From positions 1,674,001 through 1,738,000 of the forward strand of contig OZ237736.1 of NCBI GenBank assembly GCA_965178125.1: 64,000 bases of DNA, written 5' to 3'. Numbering within the stretch: position 1 is the stretch's first letter; each line of letters opens with the position of its first letter. Positions 45,204-55,613 of this stretch are shown here, piece after piece. Source of the DNA: Bilabrum cf. latius. Taxonomy: Eukaryota; Bigyra: Bicosoecida; Bigyra; Bicosoecida. Both the position numbers and the translations under genes were made by a program. Under the pieces are notes generated by a model. The model did no database searches. It worked only from the letters and a program-made list of their open reading frames with translations, and had not been told where the DNA came from.

Positions 45204-45835
45204 TTTCACGACGCACAAGGAAAGCTCGGAGACCAGCGCTCAATGTTGGCAGGAAACTGAGCTAACAGTCCAGCTGCGCGAAATAGAAGATGCCAACTCG
45301 CTGTATGACTCAACTTGATGCCCCAAAGAACCTTTGTGCACTACAGTGCTGTGTTTGACAGCACTTGCTGGACGCCGTCGACGATGATTTTCAGGGCTTG
45401 CTTGCTGGCTGGTGCGATGATTTGTTGGATTGCCGTGAATGGTGCCAGTACGACGTGAGGGGCACAGCGAAAGCAGCCACCCTCAAGCTGTGCGACTCGC
45501 ACGCGTCATGGCAGACCAGGGATTCGTTTAAAGTCTGGCGCCATCCAGGATCGGGCCAAGGCCGCTACACAAAGCAGAAACAGTTCGATTGGGTGGGCTT
45601 ACTAAGCTTGAGAGGTCACAGGAGCCGTTGCCCGAGGGTTCTAGCGGTCCGTGACCGCTGAAGCGCTTGACAGCGTCACATTGATGAATGACGTGGGCAC
45701 TAGCGTGTAGTGCTATGACGTTCCATGCGAGTACAAAATTAAAATAAAAGCACCCAAAGCATTCACGATGCGAAGCGACAACATCGCGCGCATGCAATCT
45801 CTTTGAGCTGCCCGGCGCTCAAGCGCATGAGCGCA
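45204..45835. other. Intergenic region, one unassigned open frame
   Basis: This 632-nt stretch lies upstream of eIF2A and downstream of AP-4 sigma. A plus-strand frame at 45365-45661 ends in TGA and encodes about 98 residues (..DDDFQGLLAGWCDDLLDCRE..) but has no ATG near its start and no family I recognise. I do not call it a gene. Confidence 0.35.
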
Positions 45836-46359
45836 TCACTTGTCCGCCATTTTCTCCACGAGCAGAACAGGCTTTAGGATGTTGCTCTTGTTTGTCTCCA
45901 CCACTGCACCGTTGGTAACCATTTCTTCCAAAATAAAGTGGGCCTTCTCGAGGTTGAACATTATGTCAAGCTCGCACACGTTCTCGAAGTACTTATCCAG
46001 GGTCTCCACGAAGGCGTGGATAAACTCCAGCATTCCGAGCTCGTTCTGCGGAAAGATTTATGCTAGTGCAGTTAAAAAACATTGGTCCGGAAAGTGCATT
46101 GAGCGACAAATCAATACGTATCCATGCTTACCTCTTCCTCAGGATCACAGCCCACAATGAAGTATAGGGATGCATACCTACGATAAACTACCTTGATTCC
46201 CCTGTACTCCATGAATGAGCATAGGCGTTCACTTCGGCCCAAGCAACGTCGAATGATCTCGCTCTCCACAGCAGTCCGCTCTTCGATTGTCTTAAACTCG
46301 TAGTAATTAGCTAGGCGCGTTTGCCCTTGCTTGTTAACCATCAAGATGAATTTAATCAT
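45836..46359 (-). CDS. AP4S1: AP-4 complex sigma subunit, two exons
   Basis: This is the small subunit of the AP-4 adaptor, which sorts cargo at the trans-Golgi network. Exon 1 (46359-46132) and exon 2 (46045-45836) flank an 86-nt GT-AG intron (GTAAGCATGG...TTCCGCAG). The product is 145 residues, family length, ending in TGA. It starts [20 protein letters not shown], the AP-4 form (AP-1/2 start differently), followed by [40 protein letters not shown] and [19 protein letters not shown]. The last segment matches AP-4 (VETN...IL.PL...DKM). It has no in-frame TAG. Confidence 0.95.
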
Positions 46360-46547
46360 CTTAGTGAGATGACCCAAGAAAGCGCTGTGCCAGCCATGGG
46401 ACGGCTCTTGGAAAAACCCACGATTTTCTGAATACTGCACGCAACAATATCATCATAATCGTATTTCCGTTCTGTTGCCAGATTCTTGGCTTGCAAGGAG
46501 GTAAACAAGCCCATAGTTGTGTAGAAACCACGAGTGGTTCGTGAAAT

Positions 46548-49500
46548 ATGGGTTGTGGATCAAGTAAGCTGTCGGTCGTTCCCGCAACGTAGTAGAAAGA
46601 CGGGCAACTGGCTGGATTGATTGGCTCAACAGATACTACGACAGCTGCGTCGCCGAAGAAAGCTACGAACCAGTCCATGGATATGCCTGGCTCCGGCAAG
46701 ACAACCGCGTCTAAAGACCAAGCTTCAAGCGCTACAGGAGCAGCTTCTGGTATGACCTCTGCACCGCAGCAAGAACGGATAACTCCCTCACCGTCACGCG
46801 ACCCGGTGGCCAATGCTCAGAAAAAGGCAGACGGTGCGAGGCAGGGCGGCCCAGATTCTAGACCAAATGGCGCGGATCAAGCTTCTGGGTCGAAGACTAG
46901 TAGTGATCCGGATTCGGCTGCGCTGCCGGAAGCGTCGCCAAAGCGAAGGCCCGAAGCATCCAACGAATCGAAGCTCTCACCAAGACCGGCGAGCTCTTTG
47001 GGCAAACACATATCCGCTGAAGTCCTGGCTGAGGGCAAAGAGAAGCTTAAGCACGTGACGGCTCCGACAGAGGAAGAACTCGCAAAGCAAAGAGCAGAGC
47101 TGCGCAATGACGGCGCAGCACCCATGTTTAACGTTGAGGACCTAGACTCGAGATTTGAACGTGTGGGTATCAAAGGGATTCGTCTCAAACCTGAGCCAAA
47201 GAAAAAACGGGTGAAGGGTGCGTCTCACTTTAAGGCAGCTGCCGATGCTGTCATGTCGGCCTCGAGCCTCAACAAGGACGCGGCGCAGTCCAGGGACAGC
47301 CAGCCCCAGGACGCCGCTGCGCCCGGTCCGTCACAGCTAGCAGGCAAGCCCAAGTTCGGACTTTCCCCGGAGGACATGGCTGGCTCCGACGATGACTCAG
47401 ACCTGTCGAGTGTTGGGAGCAGTGACGACGACGACGACGAGGTGCTGGATGAGGACTGGCTCGCGACCGGCACGGCGGACGACGAGCAGGCTGGGGCCGG
47501 GGATGGAGACCAGGAGGGATCGGAGGAAGCCGAGGAAGCCAAGCCGACCGAAAAAGACGAGGAAGAGGAAGAGGAGGATGACGGCGTGGACTGGTCCGAC
47601 CTGGAGACCCTCCGGGCCGTGCTGCTGCGGGCCCAGCTTACCGCCGAAAATAGGCGCGAGTTCGTCGAGGCGCTGCAGCGACAGACGTTCTAGCCGGGTT
47701 CCTACGTGGTGCACCAAGGCGAGAAGGGCGACTCGTTCTACATCATCACGAAGGGCGAGGTGGTCGTGTCCAAGACCCTCGAGAGCCAAGAGGACGAAGA
47801 GTCGTTCAGCGCGGTGGGACTCGTCATCGACGGAGTGGACCCCAGTGGCAGTCGGACGAGAGAGGGTGTGCTTACACGCCTGTACCAGGGACACTTCTTC
47901 GGCGAAATGGCGCTTCGACAGAAAAAGCCGAGGAACGCCAATGTGCGTGTCTTGTCGTCGCAGCCAGTCCAGTGCGCGCGGATGGACCAGGAGAGGTTCC
48001 ATGCATTCCAGGAACAAAGCGAAAAGTTTAAGAGCATCATTGGCCATCTCATCATTGAGAAGGAAGCATCTAAGAAGAAGAGGGACGAGATGAGGCGCAA
48101 ATACCTGGAGGAGGTGGAGGAGGAGGAGGAGGAGATCATGGACAACAAGAATCACGTCTTGGAGATGGAGCCGGTGCACAAGTCCAAGAATGCAGACGGT
48201 AAAGTTGTGTTGAATGGGTATGTCTTGCAGTACAAAATCGGACAGGGCGCTTTTGGAAAGGTGTACTTGGCCCAGAAGGAGGGGGAGGAGCGTCTCTACG
48301 CCGTGAAGCGCGTGGACCAGGCCGCCATGGCGAGGCGGAACCGTCTGCCTGGGGGTCGGCCGGGGAACGGTAGCGGCTAGAAGGACGCAATCGCTAGCTA
48401 GGCGAGCAGTGCTGGCATGGAGAACTACGACGATGTCACTCGGGAGGTGATGGTCATGCAGCGGTTGCAGCACCCCAACATCGTCCGTCTGTACGAGTGC
48501 TTTCAGGAGAAGCCGAAAGGTGATGGAGCGACGAGGCGGAGCCAGTACCTGTACATGGTGCAAGAGTTCATTCCTAACGGAACTATCCAGGAGGAGGAGC
48601 TGGAGAATGAACCGATTGACCCTGACATTTGCAGGCACGTGTTCCGTGGTCTGCTTGCCGGGCTGCAGTACCTCCACTGGCAGGGCGTGGTGCACCGCGA
48701 TATCAAGCCGAGCAACATCCTGATCGATGAGAACAACAACGCTAAGCTCGCTGACTTTGGCACTGCTGCTCTCGTGCCGCCCGATAACGATCGACTAAGC
48801 GACGTGCAGGGCACACCGGCATTCCAACCGCCGGAGATTTTCACGATGGAGCGGGGGTCTGGCAACACGTACAGTGGGTTTGCATTTGACATGTGGTCGG
48901 CAGGGGCAACCCTATATTCGCTTGTGTTCGGGCGGCCCCCATTTATGGCAAAAGGCCAGGTGGCGCTGGTGGAGGCTGTCACCCATGACGAGCTGAAGAT
49001 AGAGGAGAGCAAGGTGAACCCATTCTTGCGCAACTTGCTCATGGGTCTGCTTGAGAAGGACCCGTCCAAGCGCATGACGCTGCCCGGCGCGATGACGCAT
49101 GACTGGGTCACGCAGGAGGGGGCTGACCCTCTGATCACAGCTAGACACAAACGGTTGCGTCTCCACGACATTGCAGAAAGGTCGCGCATGGCATAGCTCG
49201 CATCGATTACCGTGCAGAAGGTGGCAGGTCCCGAGCAGCAGGTAGGCACAGCTGCCGCAGGGTCATCGAGGGCACAGTCCAAAGGTGCTGGAGCGTCCGG
49301 TCGCCCAACACCTCCACCTCGAGGGCTGCGCCCGCCGCCACGTCCAACAGTGCGGATTGGCCGGTAGTCCTCCAATGAATCCACTGATACATTCGCCAGT
49401 GCTGTGCGTGGATCACCCACCACACCGACGTCGGGAACAGGCATAGGGTAGGGCCGCCCTGCAGTTGCCAGTCTCAACCTCGGGTTACGAACAGGAGATA

Positions 49501-52500
49501 CCGCTGCACCGCCTACAACAAAGAGTGGGCAGCGCGCGAGGAGACGGAGCGTTGCTGTGGCCGGATACCGATACAACCCTATCACACCGCTGTCTGCTCG
49601 TGATGGATTCGGTGGTGGCTAGTCACTCCTGAAGGGAGCTTCTACGTCTCGCGGTGGCGGCAAGGGCTTCAATAAATGGGGATCAAAGGAGGCTGCCGGT
49701 GGCAGAGGAGACGCCCCAGCATCGGGTGCAGGTGCAAGCGAGCGGCCGGGTGGGGGCCCCAGTGGTGCAGAGCTACTCGCGAAGAGTTTAACTCGAACCT
49801 AGTCTGCTCCCTACTTGCTTCCGAGCGTTCGAGAGGACCCGCTGCTCAAGTCGTAGACTGCAGTTAGTCGGCACGAGTATGAAATGAGGCAGAATCGTTT
49901 CGGCCGCCTTTGGCGCACCAAAAACCACAGCCATGCAAAGCATGGCATGCCCCACGCTGGGCATGCCAAGGGCAAACGGCGCAGCATCTTCATCAAAAAC
50001 GACGTGGAAGTCGGAATGGAGGGCGTTACGCAATCCCCCCGCATTGACCACGAGCTTCAAGTGAGGCCGGGTAGGGGCCATGGCGGCGGTGTAGATAGTG
50101 TCGGATACTCTAGCCCAGATGCTGCGGCTGGAGGTGGTGCTGGGCCTGCCACTTCAGTTTCGGGCAGCAGTGCTGGACCACGGGGCGGACGAGTGGTCGG
50201 CCTTCAGGAGAAGAAAAGGGCCGAAACTCGCCGGAAGAAGCAGCAGGAGACGCAGGCTAAGATTCGTGAGCTGTGCCGAGCAACGCAGAAAAAGAGGATG
50301 CGCCTTTTCAAGGGCTACGAGGGTCAGTTGGACAGCAAGACGCTCCAGGTGCTCATGGACCAGGGCAGGCTCCCAATCGCAGCAGAACGTGCAGCGGCTC
50401 AAGTTGTCGACATGGAAATTTTCAGCGGTGGGGGAGGGAAAGACGATGCCAAGTCAACGGACAGTGACGCGAGTGCCAATGGCAACGCAAGCCCGCCAGG
50501 TCATGTTACAATGGAAGGACTTGGGCCAGCTTCACCTGGAGCTGGCAGTCGAAATCTGGGCGGCAGCAGCGGCCTCGGATTAAATTCTTCCTTGAAAGGC
50601 AAGCTTGGAGGCTCCGGTGAGCTCAGCAAGTCCAAGCAGGTTCTATCCCGGGCTGAGAGTGAGGCGAGACTTCACAAAGGTGGCCTCAGTCGAACGAAGG
50701 ACTTTGTGATGGTCCGCCACGAAGCTGCTGCCGGAGGTGCGGATGGCGGTCGAGCAATGAAAGGAGTCGTATTCACTTCGAACACTGATTCGCTCAGTCT
50801 TGTGGGTGGCTTGAGAAATGCGCAGCTGAACAAGAGGGGTCAGGGCTAGGACCAGCTGGGAGGCATCGGGGCAACCCATGTAGAAGCAAGCGATGAAGAC
50901 TCGTCTGACGACGACGATGCCAGTCTGGACAGCGCTAGCGAATGGGCTGGCGATGGTGGCGGGCGCAAGAGCGGCATTAAGAAGAGCAGAAAGAATAGGG
51001 TCGAGTCGGGCAGCGACAGCGATTCGGACAGCGACAGCGATGGCGAGGAGATCGTCGCATTGGATGGTAATGACGATATCAACGACGTGTTTGACGAGCT
51101 AGAGGCCTACAAGCACAAGCATGACCCCTCGCTGGACGACCTATCTAAAGAGGAAGAAGCTAGGCTTGCCGTCGCTTTGGCCAGTCTGTCTGTGGACGAG
51201 ATGGCAGCCACAAAAGCAGGTGAAGTACCTCGGGCAGCAGATGCTGCCAGGCGTGGGGAGCAGCTGGAAGGCGACACCGTCGAGCAAGAGAACGAAGATG
51301 ACAGCGATGCTGACGACGTTCACGAAGCAGGATCTGCTGACGGCCTCCGCACTCCGCCCTTGGTGGAGAAGCAAAGTGATGACAGTACGCCTCTCTCTCC
51401 CGCTGCGAGCAGCGACGCAGCAGTTGGATAGGAAGCAGTGAGCAGGATGTAGGCCAGCAAGGTGGAGCAGAAGCATGCCAAGCAAAGGGCGAGAGAGGCT
51501 ATTCCCATGCGGACAGTGCGAAACAACTGGGGTGGTGTGGACCCTATACGAGGCCTTGTGTGGGCTGCTGCTGAGCGCTAGGGCAAACCTGACTACATGG
51601 AAGATCGTTTCCTTGCTGTACCCACCGTGTACGATCGGCGCGATGTGGGAGGGGCACAGGAGCCAGACTGGGTCAGGGCTTGTGGTGGGGCTGCCACATT
51701 TGCTGTGTTTGACGGCCACAAAGGGGACACTGCGTCTGAGTACCTGCGACGTGGCTGGTAGCGGAAGCTGCGAGATGTGCTTGCGAGACCTGAGTCTCGG
51801 CCACCATAGTTACCTCCGATGTCAGCTCGTGATAGCAGCCGTGGCGTAGATGGCGTCAGTGCAGCAACAGGTGGTGCTTTCTCCCCTCGACCGGGCGACG
51901 AGGAGGCCGCTCCCGAGCCTGACTTGCCGATTGGTGTGGCCAGCAGTGGAGACAGCATGGCAAGGGCTCTTCAAGCCGCGTGTACTGAATTGGATGGCGA
52001 GTTGCTGGCTCACTGCAAGAAATACGATGTTGGAGACGGCTCCACTGGAACTGCTGTGGTTTTTATGAGAGATCCTGCAGGTGTAGCGGGTGACGAGGCC
52101 GGTTTGCTGTCTACAGCGAAGGCTCCACTTCGAGTTTGGTGTGCAAACGTTGGAGACACTCGGGCAGTACTTAGTCGAGGTGGCATTGCTGTTGAACTCT
52201 CCAAGGACCACGGCACGGATGATCCCGAAGAGGTCGCTAGGGTACACAGCGTTGGTGGGGCGATCAAGCAGCGCAGGCTGCAAGGCATTCTGGCTGTGAC
52301 TCGAGCTTTCGGTGACATGGAGCTCAAGGTTGACTACGAGGGTCGATATGTTGAGGACCTTACGGGGCCACCACTTATTGCAATGCCGGATGTCGTGCGT
52401 CGTTCCATTGATGCGGAGCGCCCAGAGGATGAGGCCGAAGTGGTAGACGATGATGATGACCCTGATGAGTTGGATCGTGTTGGTAGGGACGCCAGGAACA

Positions 52501-53018
52501 GCTCCGCGTCTGCTCGGGACCAAGAGCTAGGCGTCGATCTCACGGCTGGCCGAGTAAGTAGGGGGCGTGATAGCTCTCTTAGTGGCGAGAAACTGGGTCC
52601 AACAGAGGACCGGGACGAGAGCAATTTCAACTTGCTGTCTTCAAAGGCGGGTGCATCGAAATTGACCACCGAGGACAGTCCGAGCAAGGGTGCAGGAGCA
52701 GCCATGGCATCTAGGTCTAAGGAATCGGACGGAGCAGATCGAGGCGTGCTTGACGGATGGCGCACAGCTACAGGGTCTGATGAGTTCGTCATCATAGCAT
52801 GTGACGGTCTGTGGGACGTCATGAGCAGCCAGTAGGCCGTGAACTTCGTACGTCGACAGCTTGCTGAGCACGGTGACCTTGTGCGAGCTGCCAATGAGCT
52901 CGTGCAGAAATCACTTGAGCTATTCACCATCGACAACGTCACAGCAATCATCGTTGGTTTCATGAGAGAAGGTGCTGGCGAGCCTGCAGTTGCTGGCGAC
53001 AGCCTGATGACCGTGTAA
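46548..53018 (+). CDS. Fusion: cyclic-nucleotide-binding domain, LKB1/CaMKK-like kinase, PP2C phosphatase
   Basis: A single frame of 2,156 residues, ATG 46548 to TAA 53016, crosses about 18 TAGs and no TAA or TGA. It starts MGCGSSKLS, a myristoylation/palmitoylation-type N-terminus. Residues about 355-490 are a cyclic-nucleotide-binding domain (PGSYVVHQGEKGDSFYIITK; phosphate-binding FFGEMALRQKKPRNANV with its Arg). Residues about 560-855 are a kinase: IGQGAFGKVYLAQ, YAVKR, HRDIKPSNIL, ADFGTA, GTPAFQPPE, DMWSAGATLYSL; the GTPAFQPPE form is LKB1/CaMKK-like. A long charged linker follows. Residues about 1,670-2,145 are PP2C: QGKPDYMEDRF (Q is TAG), VFDGHKGDTASEYL, WCANVGDTRAVL, VTRAFGD, ACDGLWDVMSSQ, FTIDNVTAII. 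All metal-binding Asp residues are present. Plants have a PP2C-cNBD-kinase protein, but in the opposite domain order. Confidence 0.85.
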
Positions 53019-53101
53019 TTGGTGCATAAGTACATCTGCTAGATTTTGTAATTTGGCTTTAGCTTAACATTCAATTAATTGTAGCGTGCTCGGCAATCTC
53101 A

Positions 53102-53133
53102 CCTAACCCCCCCTAACCTAACCCTAACCCTAA
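53102..53133 (-). repeat. Degenerate C-rich telomeric scrap (CCCTAA)n
   Basis: CCTAA/CCCTAA units in C-strand orientation lie just 80 nt after the kinase-phosphatase gene and abut the 55-bp satellite. The orientation is opposite to the TTAGGG array on the other side of the satellite. Confidence 0.85.
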
Positions 53134-53143
53134 ATTCTCCAAT

Positions 53144-53514
53144 CGCCCACCTCCATCCGCCGCCCTCTGCAGGCACCACCCACCAGCCACATCCCAAGCG
53201 CCCACCTCCATCCGCCGCCCTCTGCAGGCACCACCCACCAACCACATCCCAAGCGCCCACCTCCATCCACCGCCCTCTGCAGGCACCACCCACCAGCCAC
53301 ATCCCAAGCGCCCACCTCCATCCGCCGCCCTCTGCAGGCACCACCCACCAACCACATCCCAAGCGCCCACCTCCATCCACCGCCCTCTGCAGGCACCACC
53401 CACCAGCCACATCCCAAGCGCCCACCTCCATCCGCCGCCCTCTGCAGGCACCACCCACCAGCCACATCCCAAGCGCTCGCCTCTATCCGCCGCCCTCTGC
53501 AGGCACCACCCACC
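53144..53514 (+). repeat. 55-bp subtelomeric-type satellite, about 7 copies
   Basis: The unit starting CGCCCACCTCCATCC recurs at 53144, 53199, 53254, 53309, 53364, 53419 and (variant CGCTCGCCTC) 53474. Alternating variants (CCACCAG/CCACCAA and TCCGCC/TCCACC) hint at a 110-bp dimer. Open frames across it arise only because the unit lacks stops, and 55 is not a multiple of 3. Confidence 0.95.
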
Positions 53515-53767
53515 TTAGGGTAGATTAGGGTTAGGGTTAGGGTTAGGGTTAGGGTTAGGGTTAGGGTTAGGGTTAGGGTTAGGGTTAGGGTTAGGGTTAG
53601 GGTTAGGGTTAGGGTTAGGGTTAGGGTTAGGGTTAGGGTTAGGGTTAGGGTTAGGGTTAGGGTTAGGGTTAGGGTTAGGGTTAGGGTTAGGGTTAGGGTT
53701 AGGGTTAGGGTTAGGGTTAGGGTTAGGGTTAGGGTTAGGGTTAGGGTTAGGGTTAGGGTTAGGGTTA
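53515..53767 (+). repeat. Interstitial telomeric array, about 40 perfect TTAGGG
   Basis: After one TTAGGG and TAGAT, an unbroken TTAGGG array runs from 53526 to 53767, then unique sequence (CAGTACCATCC..) begins. It has the same orientation as the terminal telomere 9.9 kb to the right. Confidence 0.99.
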
Positions 53768-55613
53768 CAGTACCATCCTAGGCCAGGCCCGGGCGCCGCG
53801 AAAGTATCATGTTCCGCAAAAAGTATCATGTTCCGCAAAGACGGTGTTGCCGCGCAGTGTCCAAGTGGTCGCAAGATCGCACTGAGGCAGATCTGGGCCA
53901 GTTGCAGATATGCAAGCAGTCGACAAGAGGTGCAAGTGATTAGCAATGCATATTTGGTGTATGATTATGCTTGTCTGCTTGGTTTACAATGAATCTCGGC
54001 CTCGGTCTCCTCGGTGGTGCTGCCCGTGGGTGACGAGCACCCAGGGGGCTGCACGGGATGGACGCCCACCCGGCGAGTCTGGACCAAACCGCGTCGTGCA
54101 AATTGGGTTTGCCAAGGAGGTGTGCCCTGCTGTGTTTCGCCCGCGAGAATAGGGGGTTGTCTCCCCGTCGGGCAGGTGCTCCATCCAGCTCGCCCGTCCG
54201 TGACTGAGACAGCACGGGCCGCGACAAGTGCGCGAGCCCGGGGATCAAGTCAGCGGCCGATGGCAGCGAGCCGGCATGAAGCGCGTGCACGAGGAGCTTG
54301 CGCTTCCCATGCACTGCCTGCCCCACCTCATTGCGGATCTGGGACATCAGGTTCATCGTGTTGCCACACACACCTCCACACTCGACGATCGGATCTACAG
54401 AGACACCTGTCCCGGGATGCTGCTCCTCGTCATTGGCCTGCTCCTTCTCGCCCCGGGGGCACGCGCTGCCTCGAAGCACGCACCCGCGCTCCCGCCCGAC
54501 TCAAGGACTGAGTGCTGGGAGGGTGCGCGGGCAGCCGCGTGAGAGGATGACGGGCGTGCCGCCGAAGGCCGAGTCCAGGAGCTGGGGACGGGACGCATCG
54601 TTGGGACTGCCCTGAGGAGACCAAAGAATCAACCGCCATCCGTACGGATCCCTATACGGTTGGCCGGTCTGACTCTCTGCTCGCCCACCGCACAGATCTG
54701 CTCAGTTCCATGCAATGTTTGCCAGAAGCGGCGAGAGGGTCTCATCAGCACAGGTGGGTCCTAAAGGCTGCCTGCAATGCATAGAAAAAGAATATATCGA
54801 TTGAAACTAATTAATAGCCCCTCGATGCATGGCAACATACCCGAGTGCTGCCATGAAAACCGGACAACGCACAAGCACGTTAGCAGACCAGCGATGATCC
54901 CATACAGATGCCAGAACCTAACAGAAACACCAACAATCAATTTGAATGAATACAATAGAATCAAAATACCTGGCGGTTGTTGTACTCGGGCTATGCGGTA
55001 CCTAGCTGTTCTGTCTGCAAACGCCATGGCGCGCCCCAATGAGGCGAGACCAAAAGCAGACCCACAGCAGCATGTCACCTTGAACATACAACGACATATG
55101 GCAGTAAGTGGTAATTAACATGAATCCCAACAGGCCTCAGTACAGTTGAGCCGGTATGTGGCGCTGAGAGGTGTGGTTGCGCCAGAATCCGCAAACGGTC
55201 GTGAACAGCGGAACCAGCATGCGCGGCGCCGAGGACGTCCAGCAGGGCAAGCCTGTAGCAGGGTGTGCACCGGTTCACGGTACCGATGCTTGGATGTTTG
55301 TGGGCTAGGAATCTGTTTTGTAATACACATGATAGGGTTAGCCCTAACCCTTCAGAATCGGATGCATGGTTCATTTACTTCCATGAGAAGGGCTGACGTC
55401 CTGCATGCACTACATTAGCCCAAATACAACACACGCACATGTCGTCTTGAAACAGTGCACCTCTTTATATTACAGTGGATATAACTCATGGCGAGAGAGG
55501 CTTGTCTGTCTGCAGTGCTGCAATGCAGCTCTTCACTGCTGCACATGCAGCTCGAGGTTCTGCAAGTTATCTGTTCTGCATAGAAAATCACAGAACATGA
55601 CACCTCACTGGCC
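53768..55613. other. Subtelomeric stretch without a confident gene
   Basis: Just after the array the 18-mer AAGTATCATGTTCCGCAA is duplicated in tandem (about 53803-53840). Small frames exist: plus 54276-54542 with a hydrophobic MLLLVIGLLLLAPGARA segment and TGA end, and minus 55087-54761 with MFKVTCCCGSAFGLASLGRA and hydrophobic segments broken by possible splice sites. Neither can be assigned. A short GGGTTAGCCCTAACCC palindrome of telomeric units lies at about 55336-55351. The region may hold gene fragments, as subtelomeres often do. Confidence 0.4.

Noticed and set aside
45365-45661. Small plus-strand gene between eIF2A and AP-4 sigma
   Set aside because: It has no ATG, no recognisable motif and no splice evidence.
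53130-53513. Three overlapping 119-127-residue open frames (VVPAEGGGWRW-type repeats)
   Set aside because: They are the three readings of a 55-bp satellite whose period is not a multiple of 3, next to a telomeric array.
53515-53946. Open frame of repeated Asn-Pro
   Set aside because: It is a translation of the TTAGGG array.
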